Source of the DNA: Charina bottae
Taxonomy: Eukaryota > Chordata > Lepidosauria > Squamata > Charinaidae
Reading direction: 5' to 3'
DNA: 64,000 nt
NCBI GenBank assembly: GCA_023362775.1
Contig: JALMGJ010000029.1
Coordinates: 1,082,001 to 1,146,000, forward strand
Shown piece after piece: positions 47,233 through 57,192 of this stretch. Numbering within the stretch: the first letter of the stretch is position 1; the number at the start of each line of letters is the position of its first letter. Position numbers and translations under genes: made by a program. The notes beneath the pieces were generated by a model. The model was not told the DNA's origin, ran no database searches, and was given only the letters and a program-made list of their open reading frames with translations.

Positions 47233-50200
47233 GACTAAAGTTTAGTGGATCCACCTGACTTTTTCCCAGTTCAGTTATAGCCCTGCCAGTGACTATGGAA
47301 GAGGGGCATCCGTGATGGCCTCAAAATGACAACTCACACAGTGTGATGTCATCGCACAAATGACACAAATTTGTAACTCCACGTTTTCTAATGCCATGGG
47401 CATGACAAGCCCCCGACGCTTCTGGGACACATTCTTTGGTTTCCTGAGAGTGAGCCTGCCACAGCAGAAACGATGTCAGAGGTCCAACCCCCCAGAACTT
47501 AAGTCAGGAGGACTGTCTTTCTGTCGCAGTCACTGGGAAGGAGAAGAGGGTGTATTCAATCTCCTGGCGCCATTCCACTCAGCAGTTATGCCAAGAGCGA
47601 GAGGAGATAGAAGTCACCCCAGGAAGGCTGCTGCAGCCAGCTTCTCACAGGCACCAAAATGGGTTCAGTGGCTCTTATTCACTGGCTTTAGGACTGCAGA
47701 GTATATGAATTAATCAGACTATCTGTGAGTACATACCTCCTTTATGCAAACGGGTGGGTACACGTATGCATGCACCCCACCTTTACAGTATCATTTTTAA
47801 ATTTAAAAGCTATATTGAACAGCTGATGTTACATATCAGATTTTTTTCAATTAGGAACAAGGTTGCTAGACAGAAATCAACTCTGTGCAAAACCAATTAT
47901 CCACTTTTGCTAAACTACAGATACCATTAACTCAAAATATTAAGCTACCTACGAACTTCCAAACATGACACCATGGTTCAATAACCTTTTTTTTTTTTTT
48001 TTGGTGCCTTCGAGTCAGTGTTGGCTCCTGGCGATTTCCTGGACTAGTCCCTGCAGGTTTCAGAAACGGCTTGCCATTGCCTCCTTCCTAGGGCTGAGAG
48101 AGAGTGACTGGCCTAAGTCACCCAGCTGGCTTTGTGCCTAAGGCGGGACTAGAACTCACAGTGTCCCGGTTTCTAGCCTGATGCTTTAACTACTACACCA
48201 AGCGGGCTCGTTTCAATAACCGTTGTATCAGCCTAAAAAGATTCTATAATGTACTGGAAAGCATTTCAATGTCCTCTTTTATGAAACTTAACAGCGTCAG
48301 CACAGTTCCTAATATAGAGAACTACAGAAGTTTTCTACCCTGCAAATCCCATCTGCGCCAGCCAGCTTGGCCAATGGTTAGGGTCACAGATTAGGAAAAG
48401 TTAATTAAAGTCCCATAAGATTCTTGTTTTTGTTTTGTTCGTTTGGGAAATATTTATATCATTTTCTGGAAATTATACAAATAACTATCCACATCAATAG
48501 AAAGAGCGGTCAGATAATAGTCAAGGTTGAGCATACAATACCTGGGGCTCTGGAGGAAAAAGTGCTTGAATTAAACGATACATGTTCCCTAAGCTAAGCT
48601 GGATGCTGGTATTAGTTAGATTCATTTCATGGAAGTTTGCAGAGTTGCCCTTGGGACAAATGTCACATTCCCCAGAGAAAGGGGAAACCGTTATGGTACT
48701 CTTCGAGTTATAGTGAGGTAAGTTGTCACTCAATCCACCATCCACGTAGCGCTTTAAAGAAGAGAGGAAAAGGAGAGAGAAACATGAAATGCCTTATTGG
48801 CTTAAGGAAAAACTCATTTTCTTTGTTTCACACAACATAGTAAAAAGGTAAAGGTTTTCCCCTGCACAGTCGTGTCTGACTCTAGGGGCCAGTGCTCATC
48901 TCTGTTTCTTAGCCGAAGAGCCAGCGCTGTCCGAAGACGCTTCCGCGGTCATGTGGCCGTCATGATGCGCGCGGAACGCTGTTACCATCCCACCGAAGTG
49001 GTACCTATTTATCTACTTGCATTTGCATGCTTTCAAATTGCTAGGTTGGCAAGAGCTGGGGCTAGTGCGGGAGATCACTTCGTCACGTGGCGCTCGGGTC
49101 TCGAACCGCCGACCTTCCGATCGACAAGCCTGGTGTCTTAACCACTGAGCCATCGCACCCCCTTTTCACGCAACATGAATAAGCTTAAAATTTTAGGAAT
49201 CACTTACTAAATGCTAGAAATTAATTATTAGAAGTGGATACATAGGAATGTGACAGAATTCCTGTAAATTGGGAAAGCTACCAGAATTGAAAAAAAGTGT
49301 TTAAAATCAAGCATATTTTCTGAATGACAGGAGAAAATTAAAAGGGGAGGGTGTACTGCAGCTCACAACTTACAGGAATTGCTGGAGATGTATCACTAGA
49401 AAAAACTTTTCTTGTTCTATTTAGAATTTAAATAAGACTGCTGTTCACCTGTCAAGTTTTCGTTTACCATTTTATCAGGACCAATTTCAGTTATATGATT
49501 CAAAAATTTAATCATAAACTCTGCTGTCCACAGCCCTCTACTACATCCATCTTCCACACTGCACAGCAGTAAAATGTCTTTTAATGGTTGGTTTTTACTC
49601 TGGAATGATTTACATTAACGTAATTATTTATCTATTTATTTAGCTGGCCATTTTGCAAAAACCACATCATGGTGCTTTTGTAATAAAAATTGGAACTGGA
49701 ACCAATATAGTGTTTTTACCCAGTGATAGCAGAGAAATGAAAGTGTGTTCAGAAAATCAAGCAGCATATCTTGTATTTCTCACTTTACCAAATCCTTTTA
49801 GATAATGCTCCAGCCAAGTGAACTAAGAAAACTTATCTAAGTGGATACACTTAGAAAATCTGGAACAGCCGGGTTTTTCCTACAAATTTGTATCATCAAA
49901 CCACGCTGAAGTATTTTGAAGAAAAATAATATGAAAATAAAGATGTCATACACCAACAGGCCTAGCTGTTATCTGCTCAAGAGTGTGCTTTCAGGCCTCA
50001 GGTCAGTTTACCTTTCTTATTACTAGAACAGAAAGGCAAGAACCATACAAGTAATGATTAACATCGACATAGTTGCTTGATGCAGATACACTTTAAGAGG
50101 ACACTTCAACTTCCAAGCATGGCCCTGAAATACACGGCGCAACAGAGGGCTTTGAGTTAAGAGGATTAATCATTAGCGTTACATCTTTGAGGCAGGAGCC

Positions 50201-53200
50201 TTCTCAGGTTCCTGTGCAGGACGGTTCGCAACAGCCCCCTTTCCAGACAACCACTGTGCTTGTGCCCTGCAAATCTCTGCACACGTCTAGCATTTAACAC
50301 TAGAACCTATGCAGTGAGTGCATACTAACCAGTAGCGCACTGAACTCACGTATCAACGTATCTGCATACCGTCTTACGTCCTACACCGTAGATACGACAT
50401 CATACAAGCCTTAGGTTGGGAAAAGAAGAGAATGCAAGGTCCAAGGGTGGCTCGGGACCATGAAACCAAATATTTTAGCCCACCCAGACCACAACCAACG
50501 AAGATCGGCAACATGGTTTCCCAACATGTTGATGTACATTTTAAAGTAGGATGAACATTGGTTTTATTTTTTAAAAAAAGAATAGGAATCCCCCAAACTC
50601 CCTCTTAAAATCCTGAGGAAAAGATAGGCACTTTAAAAAGCAATCTTATACCTTTGAGTCAAGGTATTGCTGATCATACAACAAAATCTACAATTTTAAA
50701 TCAAATGATCATGGCATTCAAATCCTTATATAGATTTTAAAAAGCCAAATATTTTTTCCAGAGCTTTCTTGTTGGTAACTTTTTATCACATTTCTTCCCA
50801 CAACTGCACATAACCCTAACCCTAACTGCAATTTTTCCTCCACAAGACTTTCCTTCACCCATTGGATGAAGTTGACTTGATCCACCAATGCTTATACAAA
50901 AAGAACTGTGTTAAGTCTCTAAGTTATCACATTTTTAATTCTAATAAGGAGACTGCTAGCATATCAAAATACAGCAAGTCTCAGCTCAGTTTATCTCAAT
51001 AACATCCCATGCTAATTTATAACCAAGAAACAATACTTACCACCCCTCTAAATGAAGGTGGGATGAGGCCACAATACATAGGTACAAATGAGCTACAAAG
51101 CAGGGCCTATAGAAGATAAAATAAAGGTTAGCTGTGATTATTTCTAATCCACCTTGTAACAATGCAGGTCACAAAGGAAATTCCTTTATTAAATTTTATT
51201 AAATTAAAGTAATTTTATTAAAAATAAAATTATTTTTAGATAATTCTTTCAAATTATCAAGACTGCTGGCTTCTAGGGACAGGACCCTTTTGGTGAGCCC
51301 CCCGTTTCTGAAATAACTTTTGCCAAAAACTCTGCTGGGCTCCCATTCTTGCAGCTTTTAAGACGACAGTTTATCTCACCATGATTTTCCCCTACTGATC
51401 ATCAACAGATTTTTAACAAAAAGCAGATGAGCAGGGAAACATACCTAGTCCCAGTGTCAGTGGAACAAGATAGGAATAGGTGGCCTTTTCTAGTCTGAGG
51501 TTCTTAAAGTTAGTCGAGAAAGCATGAAATGACAATCCTGAGGAGGAGGAGAAAGGCAGGGATGGGGTATGGATGTCAGAGAGTTGTGTGAATGAGAGTG
51601 ATCTGCATGCAACCCTGGGGCTACTCACATTACTTGGGGGACCCACCCTCCACTGCCATGTAGCATCAAAAAGGTTTCCAAAGAAGAAACATGGTCCACG
51701 GTGTGAAAAGCCTAGCTCTGCCTTTCAAGGGAGAACAGCAGGATAGAGAGGTAGAGATCGAGATCGAGATCTATATAGAGAGAAAGTAGCATGCCTTGGA
51801 CACCTGCATGCCACAAATGATTCTGCAGCATTTTAGTACACACATTCTGTCTCTGGAGAATGCTTGACAACCTATTGTAATTCATCAACTCCCAGCTGCA
51901 AACTGAATACTGTATACCCCAAAGTACAGCCTCTTTTCTGCAAGCAGGGAAGAGTGATAACAGCTGGCCTGGACAAAACTGCTTTGGGGGAAACTTGTCT
52001 GCTGTTACATACAAATATTAAATAAATCATGATGGCATCACCCCAAACAAAATCTCCATTGTGAGTAACCTGGAATTAAACATTAGGCAGCATTCTTTTA
52101 TGCACAAGACCCAAGGCTGGCCTTTGCTTCCTATGCAGCGGATAAGAGCAAACCAAGTAAGACAGCAGCCTCCAGGAGTCTTTCAGTGTCAGGGTTAGGG
52201 TTAAAGGTGTTGCATCACAGTTTAAACCCTTAGGACAGGGCTTTCTAAAGTTTTTCCCGCGGCGACATACCAACCGGCATTGGTGTGTCGCCGCGGGAAA
52301 ACCCGGAAGTGTGGCAGCGCGCAAAAACCTGGAAGCACTGCTGCTGCTTTCGGGTTTTGCGCGCTGCAGTTGGTGTGTTGCCGCGGGAAAACCCGGAAGC
52401 GCTGATGATGATCAGCGCTTCCGGGTTGTGTGGCGACACACCAGACTGTGTGTGGCGACACACTTTTGTGTCGCGACACACAGTTTGGAAAGCTCTGCCT
52501 TAGGAAGACATGGAGGGAAAAAGAGCCTCTCCAGATTTCGATCTATAAAATACTGTAGGGCCATCGCGCTGAAAACCTGTGTTCTCTACTTGGGTATCGG
52601 GAGCTCATCTTCCCCAAATGATTTTAAAAGCAGTAGGAAGGGGTGCGTGTTCCTATCTTTCTCTGCATATTCTTTCATTGGGACATGGCCTCAAAATCAC
52701 ATCATCCAGATTTTTTTCCCCCTAACTGGGACTTTCATGTCTGAACCAGGAAAAGGAAAGTCATCCTAGATGCCATTCTGCAACAGGCACTTGCTCTAAA
52801 GAAATGAAAACGTATTTTCTTAAACAACGAATGAGAAAATATTTATAGCAAAACAAATTTTAAAAACCTTAATAATTTAAAATGATATTCAATCACAGGA
52901 CAATTGTTCTGCATTGTCCTTTAAATAGCACTTGTAACTACAACACAATCAAAAAGAATTTTAGCGACAATACAAAACATACCTGCACCACTTCTTCTTT
53001 AGAATTAAAATTGGATATTAATACATTTTCACCATCAGACACTCTCGTCAGCGAAATGGAAAGTTTCCCTGATAACAACTGATAACTGTTTTCCGGGAGG
53101 TTTTTGTAGAGACCATCTCTTATTATCTTCATCACATTGAAGGAAGGGTGAAGGGGACCAAGATTTCGTTTCCTTGCTTCTTTGGCTAGACACAGAACGT

Positions 53201-53215
53201 CTGCACATGCTTGCG
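37657..53215 (-). CDS. PNPLA3: Patatin-like phospholipase gene (PNPLA2/3 group, best match PNPLA3), partial
   Basis: Seven exons, in transcript order: 53215-52983, 51106-51041, 48751-48542, 46431-46371, 40893-40761, 40009-39893 and 37933-37657. These enzymes act on lipid droplets: PNPLA2 is the main triacylglycerol lipase, and PNPLA3 acts on triacylglycerol and phospholipid acyl chains. Visible patatin features are [16 protein letters not shown], the [16 protein letters not shown] loop and YVDGG, whose Asp is the second member of the catalytic dyad. The SGKL context, [15 protein letters not shown] and the [12 protein letters not shown] helix lean to PNPLA3, while FPPEP and [10 protein letters not shown] also fit PNPLA2. 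The exon with the GASAG serine was not found and probably lies beyond 64,000. A variable middle exon between 46,371 and 40,893 was not located: the phases there (one leftover base, then two) need an exon of length 3n. Confidence 0.75.
38461..38790 (-). mobile_element. Sauria-type SINE
   Basis: Full-length in the - direction, with a tRNA-like head (GGTTAAGACGCCAGACTTGT) at the right and the Bov-B-like tail GAGTCGGACACGACTG at the left. Microsatellites flank both ends (GT/GTAT on the left, ATCT on the right). Confidence 0.88.
38793..38852. repeat. ATCT microsatellite
   Basis: About 14 ATCT units directly beside the SINE head. Confidence 0.93.
39313..39481 (+). mobile_element. Sauria-type SINE, 3'-truncated
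   Basis: The tRNA-like head CGGTGGCTCAGAGGTTAAGA and the start of the body are present. The match ends at CAAGTAGATTC, where it is joined to a fragment of the CAGCGTTTC MITE family (about 39,500-39,545). Confidence 0.75.
39893..40009 (-). CDS. PNPLA3: PNPLA3-like gene, penultimate exon
   Basis: The acceptor CCAATCGTTGCAG precedes the exon and the donor GTACGT follows it. It encodes (R)[18 protein letters not shown] and then [20 protein letters not shown]. The motif WxPDxPEDxRWM is conserved among PNPLA2/PNPLA3-type proteins in the region after the catalytic domain. Split Arg and Ser codons join properly to both neighbours. Confidence 0.85.
40257..40334. repeat. GAAT then GAAA microsatellite
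   Basis: About five GAAT units are followed by about 15 GAAA units, inside the intron between the exons at 40,893 and 40,009. Confidence 0.92.
40452..40675. mobile_element. hAT-type MITE with exact 8-bp target duplication
   Basis: Terminal repeats CAGGGGTCCCCAACC and GGTTGGGTACCCCTG, with duplication CCTTAAGA at 40,444-40,451 and 40,676-40,683. The inside carries two ATTGGCTCCC (CCAAT-box) motifs, each followed by AAACCCCGCCCCC (GC box). Confidence 0.93.
40761..40893 (-). CDS. PNPLA3: PNPLA3-like gene, exon with the conserved post-catalytic region
   Basis: The acceptor TTTAAATTTTACAG leads in and GTGAGT is the donor. It encodes [18 protein letters not shown], then [20 protein letters not shown] and YFVGL. 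The LP-R-MSY-MLP-TLPVESA pattern is typical of PNPLA3 and close relatives. It begins with two bases of a split codon whose first base must come from the unlocated exon upstream. Confidence 0.88.
40900..42842. other. Intron sequence without recognised features
   Basis: AT-rich, with no clear repeat on inspection. I searched it for the missing variable exon of the phospholipase gene and could not identify one. Confidence 0.4.
42843..43160 (-). mobile_element. tRNA-derived SINE (second family), with internal duplication
   Basis: Blocks shared with other copies: TTATTTTTATAAATAACTCA, GTGAGGTGGGTTGGGCTGAG, AGGTCACCCAGCCGGCTTTC and GGCGGGACTAGAACTC. The last two blocks occur twice, so part of the element is duplicated. 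The tRNA-like head lies to the right. Confidence 0.75.
43165..43488 (-). mobile_element. Sauria-type SINE
   Basis: It has the same body as the copy at 38,461, with a GTCCGACTCTAGGGGCCAG tail at the left and a decayed head at the right. Confidence 0.85.
43503..43735 (-). mobile_element. tRNA-derived SINE (second family)
   Basis: On the - strand: a head with GTGGTGAAGGCACCGGGCTA, the body block CTAGTCCCGCCTTAGGCACA, the core-like AGCTGGGTGACTTTGGGCCA and then GGCAATGGCAAACCACTTCC. Confidence 0.8.
43745..44400. other. GC-rich intronic segment
   Basis: Long open frames overlap on both strands here simply because stop codons are rare in GC-rich DNA. None has a recognised domain. It might contain the missing phospholipase exon, but no frame or splice pair was convincing. 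Confidence 0.35.
44583..44965 (-). mobile_element. tRNA-derived SINE (second family) with three partial tandem bodies
   Basis: The block GGTCACCCAGCCGGCTTT plus GGCGGGACTAGAACTCTC recurs at about 70-105-bp spacing, giving a short satellite-like array within the element. Confidence 0.75.
45742..46015. mobile_element. Palindromic hAT MITE with exact 8-bp target duplication
   Basis: It begins CAGAGCTTTCCAAAC and ends TTTGGAAAGCTATG. AATTAGAT is duplicated at 45,734-45,741 and 46,016-46,023. The inside is a long imperfect hairpin: the arms contain AAACCCGGAAGCGCTGATGG and its complement, with GGCGGCGCTGATTGGCGGGG at the centre. Confidence 0.93.
46371..46431 (-). CDS. PNPLA3: PNPLA3-like gene, short exon
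   Basis: The acceptor AATTTCTTTTCAG and the donor GTAGGT bound it. The 61-bp exon encodes [20 protein letters not shown] plus one base. The pattern VLxExCxxGYxDxLRFL is found at this place in PNPLA2 and PNPLA3. Confidence 0.88.
47098..47177. mobile_element. hAT-type MITE, middle deleted
   Basis: It starts CAGTATTTCTCAATC and ends AAGGTTGAGAAACACTA. Flanking ACTTAGTG and ATTTAGTG match at 7 of 8 bases. Confidence 0.8.
47186..47235. repeat. AAACT pentanucleotide repeat
   Basis: About eight units of CTAAA/AAACT just after the MITE's target copy. Confidence 0.9.
47984..48212 (-). mobile_element. tRNA-derived SINE (second family)
   Basis: The poly-T run at 47,989-48,002 is the A tail read backwards. 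The body has CTTGCCATTGCCTCCTTCCT and GGCGGGACTAGAACTCACAG, with a head at GGTGTAGTAGTTAAAGCATC on the - strand. Confidence 0.82.
48542..48751 (-). CDS. PNPLA3: PNPLA3-like gene, exon with the catalytic Asp
   Basis: The acceptor CTCTTCTTTAAAG and the donor GTATTG bound a 210-bp, phase-0 exon. It starts [20 protein letters not shown]. The DGG motif holds the Asp of the patatin Ser-Asp dyad. [20 protein letters not shown] and [20 protein letters not shown] follow, ending PPEPQ. This is the most diagnostic exon for the PNPLA2/PNPLA3 group. Confidence 0.93.
48844..49162 (-). mobile_element. Sauria-type SINE
   Basis: Full-length on the - strand, with the tail GAGTCAGACACGACTG at the left and the tRNA-like head GGTTAAGACACCAGGCTTGT at the right. 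Confidence 0.87.
49165..51040. other. Intron of the phospholipase gene
   Basis: AT-rich and without recognised coding or repeat structure, apart from a two-unit telomere-like CCCTAACCCTAAC at about 50,814. Confidence 0.45.
51041..51106 (-). CDS. PNPLA3: PNPLA3-like gene, short catalytic-domain exon
   Basis: The 66-bp phase-0 exon lies between acceptor TTATCTTCTATAG and donor GTAAGT and encodes [20 protein letters not shown] plus GV. In this family the segment links the DGEN region to YVDGG, and the next exon begins RYVDGG as expected. Confidence 0.92.
51107..52227. other. Intron of the phospholipase gene
   Basis: No recognised genes. AT-rich duplicated TTTTATTAAA words at 51,190-51,235 and a GAGATC/CTATAT-rich patch at 51,750-51,785 are the only local structure. 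Confidence 0.4.
52236..52497. mobile_element. Palindromic hAT MITE with exact 8-bp target duplication
   Basis: It begins CAGGGCTTTCTAAAG and ends GTTTGGAAAGCTCTG, with CCTTAGGA at 52,228-52,235 and 52,498-52,505. The inside repeats GCGGGAAAACCCGGAAG and its complement. It is the same family as 45,742-46,015 and 34,130-34,248. Confidence 0.93.
52983..53215 (-). CDS. PNPLA3: PNPLA3-like gene, second coding exon
   Basis: The acceptor ATGTATCTTTCAG and the donor GTATGT bound a 233-bp exon starting with two bases of a split codon. It encodes [40 protein letters not shown] and [20 protein letters not shown], ending [10 protein letters not shown]. The [15 protein letters not shown] and LTRVSDGEN motifs are hallmarks of the PNPLA2/PNPLA3 group. 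Confidence 0.92.
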
Positions 53216-53522
53216 CTGAAAGATACATAAACCACCACGAGACAAGATGTCAAATTGAAATACAAATGCATGCTTTCTCTGTTCATTATTTCATTTTTTA
53301 AGTGTTTAGAAACAAGAAGCAAAACATGCCTTAAAAACATTCCAAAGCTAACAAAGAACACCATCTGATGTTATTAATACAATCCAAATTAGGATGTTTC
53401 CCCTTTCATATATCTAAGATCACATGCTAAAAATAAAAAATGCAGTGAGAAAACTGATGGGATATACGCTGGCTTAAAGGGGAAAAACCGAGGCTTGAGA
53501 ATAAACAGACAAGAATGCAGCT

Positions 53523-54177
53523 TGTTAGGGCCAACAGTGTTTACTGGTAGCATAAGGCAATAATGCAGATACAGTACATTATCACAACAATGAAAAATAT
53601 GAATATACAAGATACATCATTGTAAAAGGAAAAACAAAACAAACTTATAAGCAGAATTCCGTGTATTGATCCCAGGGCCAGAGTTCCTGCCATGGCCTAT
53701 ACCCAAAGCCAGGCATAGCTCGCTCTGCCCAGTCCACGGGAAGTGAACACGTGAAGAACTACATGGCTAAAAGACACTAGAAATCAAGAAGCATAGAACA
53801 CCATTTTGCATGGTTGTATATTCAGTTCTTCTAGCTCTCTGATTGGCTGGAAGTTAGCTGTTACACACACTAGGCCCACAGCATTAGGCCTAAAGCACAT
53901 AGCATGACCTGCTATTGGATCATCTAAGCACTGAGTTCCCCCCCTCCTTGCTCAGGGGGCCTGGGCAAGGCTTCCCACAGAAGGAAATCAGGAGGATTTG
54001 CTCTCATGGGAAGATTTCCATTGCTAGCCATAACATGGTACCTGCTCGCTCCCTATCTCATGAGGATGTAAACAAAGCCAAGGCTTCTCTGTTATCCAGC
54101 CACCTGGCATTCACGTCACCATGAGAACGCTTTGCTTTGTACAGGAATAATTCGCCAAGTCAACAAGAACTCTAACA
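53523..54177. mobile_element. Possible solo LTR
   Basis: This 655-bp segment starts TGTTAG and ends CTAACA, a 6-bp inverted end as in LTRs, and a diverged copy of its right third ends identically at position 191. No internal genes or primer-binding site sit beside it, and no clear target duplication was seen. LTR status is therefore inferred from the ends and the second copy. Confidence 0.5.
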
Positions 54178-56207
54178 AAAACCCTACCTGGATTATTTCA
54201 GAAGTTATTGGTCTGCTGAGTGAGCTGCAGACTCTCTATCCAACTAAAACTTCAGCAAGAGAACACTGGCCTTGTTTCAACTGGATGCAAACGTGTAATT
54301 GCAACTCATTTCTGGGTTCTGGTTGCCGACCTGACTGCTGTTCTTTAACTTTTCCCTCTGCGCTCCTCTCTGTGGCTCCGAGATGAATCTGCCTAGGATC
54401 CTAGCGGAATGCCATCTCCCTGACCAGCACTCAGCTAACAAGATGTTTGTATGTAATGCGGGAATCTCAAGATAAATTAGCATTTTACTAGCCAATATTT
54501 CCCCTGCCGATCTGCCAGAGATAGCTCAAGGGCAGCATTGGGCATGCCAAAGTTTTGGGGGGAGTCTGTCGTATCTACACCAATGGAACCCTACCAGGAG
54601 CAGCTCACCACATCGTGGCAAAATGGGCATCTTCAGATCTGTCTCAGCTAATGGCTGGCCCCAAAGTGGGACAGGACACACTTCGTATTCAGCTAAGGAG
54701 AAACGATCTGTACATGAGCGAACCTAGACTAGGTTGGCATGAACAGATAATCTATTAGGCCGGTCCTTATTTCAGTTTTTAAAAGAAGTACACATTCTCT
54801 TTTAAGCAACGATCAAAGCTGTTGGGTCCTTTGGGTTCTCTGTGCTTGGTTGCTTTCCTGGATGCAATTTGGCACCGGGCTAGATAATACCATCCGTGCC
54901 AGGGAGAATGAAGTTGGCTGGTTGTTCATCTGCCAGTCGTGGTGGGGTGCAATTTCTTCCCTGCTTCTCGGAGTGTTGGCTGCTCGAGGGGATGTATTTT
55001 CGGCTGTTTGTTTCCTTCCTAGGTTGTTTATTGTCTCTTTCGAATGATAGGCAAATTGGGTTTATCTCTATGTGTCAAGTTACACTCAAGCATTGCTCAT
55101 ATTAATAAACTGGACAATTATGCTACTTCTGAAAACAAGGGTTAGGGTTACTAGGAGCTACAAAATCTGGCAGGTTTTAGTACTTAACCAAAAAGATGTG
55201 TACCCGTTCACTCTCCCCCTCAAATCGGGGGACCCAACGCTTGAATCACAAAGCACATTGGAAACTCAGGATTAACTTACAATTCCCTCCACAACTACAA
55301 TGTTTGTTTTAAAAAATACAATGAATTGCTGTAACTTTTACCAGTATCAGGTGAATCTATCTACAGGTGTTACCAATTTACTGGCAAATTCTTCTCTTTG
55401 CTAGTCTGAAACATCAGGCTCAACCCACATATTTTAAATGAAATAGAAACACAGTACTAAGAACACAGTGAATTAAAAAAACCAGCAGCAACACATAGTT
55501 GAAAGGCGCCAGGGTTAATTCTTCAAGCAACAGCAGCTCCCAAGAATATGGTCTGGCTACAGACAATTAAGGTATGGCAACTCTCCTAATGAATAGCCAT
55601 TAATCAGAGGGGGTATTAAAGAAAAGGGGGACTCTGCTACAGATCCTTTGCATTCACAATTTGGTTTTTGGCCAAGGCTGAACTTGAATAAAAGTGTAAG
55701 AGCAGAGTTTGATTGGAAGAGATGACAGACTTCCCTTCCAAATTAGCCCTAATGTAAGATCTACTCTGGTAGCTTATCAAAGACTTGCTTAACCACATAC
55801 CTTCCCCAGCTTTTTGCTGATTAGACTTTGTCATGGGGCTATTAGCACAGCGGGCAGTTGCTGACTCTGCAAAATCTGTCCAGGAATCGGTTACGTGAAT
55901 GCCCTGCAGTAACCCTCGGGTGGGGGGGGGGGGGAGAGAGATAACGTCACTGCCCCACTTATCAGCCCAGGCTCAGCTTATTTTCCTGACCAATCAGGAA
56001 ACCACTGCAGTTTATTAGGGATGCTCCACTCCAGTCACAACTTTTGTCCTCTGATTCACTTCCAGAGAGGAAGTTAAAGTTAACTTTCCAAAAGGAGTTT
56101 GACCTGTAGAGATGGCTCAATGGAAAGATGAAAGGGGGCAGCCCACAAAGCAGCTGTAACAAGAATCCCCAATTTCTTACAACTGCTTACATACCAATGG
56201 ACTAAGG
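54178..56207. other. 5' intron or flank of the phospholipase gene
   Basis: No recognised exon. Local features are one TTAGGGTTA pair at about 55,140 and a run of about 14 G at 55,921-55,934. Confidence 0.4.
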
Positions 56208-57088
56208 CAAGGGTCGGAAATGGCGGCTCGCGAGCCAAATGCGGCTCTTTGGCCCCTTGAGTGTGGCTCTTCCGCAGGCAGGCGTGGCGGGTGTGGCGCG
56301 GCAGCGAGTGTGGCGGGGCAGGCGCGGCAGCGGGCATGGTGTGCGTTGCTGTGGGCATACCCCTGGCAACCTGGCAGCCGTCTCCGGCAGCCATCTTGAC
56401 GACGGGCAGGGCTTTCCAAACTGTGTGTCGCGTGACAAGCCGGAAGCGCTGAAGGGAGTGGAAATTCTCCGCGCCAATCAGCTGTGCGTCGGGAAGCCCG
56501 GCAGCCTGCCCGCGCGATTTTTGCCTCCCTGCCGGAACCGAGGGCATTTTCGGGGTCCCCGGAGCCTGCCCTTTCGAAGGGGCACTGCTGCCCGAGCTGC
56601 AGTGCTGCCCCCTCGAAAGGGCAGGCTCCGGGGACCCCGAAAATGCCCTCAGTTTAGGCAGGGAGGCAGAAACCTCCCCTCTCCACATGCACACGCTGCC
56701 CTGGGGTGGCAATTCTCCCCGCAGAACAGCTGAGGCAGCTTGGCGCAGCCTCCCTGCCTAAACTGAGGGCATTTTCGGGGTCCCCGGAGCCTGCCCTTTC
56801 GAAGGGGCAGCCGTTGCCGCCGCAGCGACAACCTGGAAGCGCCGCCACCGAAGCAGTCGAGCCTCTCTTTCCCTTCTTCTTCCAAACCTCCCCCGCCCCC
56901 TTCCACGCGATTGGCTCCCGCCCGCAAAACCCGCCCCCTTCCACGCGATTGGCTCCCGCCCGCAAACCCCGCCCCCTTCCACGCGATTGGCCCGCACCCG
57001 CAAACCCCGCCCCCTGGCTCTCGAGCACTTCAAAATGTGCAGGAGCATGTCAAAATGGCTCCCGGCAAAAAAAGTTTGCCGACCCCTG
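56208..57088. mobile_element. GC-rich hAT non-autonomous element, 881 bp, exact 8-bp target duplication
   Basis: It begins CAAGGGTCGGAAA and ends TTTGCCGACCCCTG. GACTAAGG is duplicated at 56,200-56,207 and 57,089-57,096. A second hAT-like start (CAGGGCTTTCCAAACTG) at about 56,408 suggests nesting. A GCATTTTCGGGGTCCCCGGA block occurs in direct and inverted orientation three times between 56,540 and 56,810. Near the right end GCGATTGG plus CCCGCCC/CCCCGCCCC motifs recur three times (56,905-57,015). Confidence 0.88.
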
Positions 57089-57192
57089 GACTAAGGATTA
57101 GCTATAGGGTGCATTCATATGTACTAACCTGGGGGTGGTTGTGTATTCAGAGAGAGAGAAAGACAGACCTTCCAGAAAGAGAAAAGTTTACA

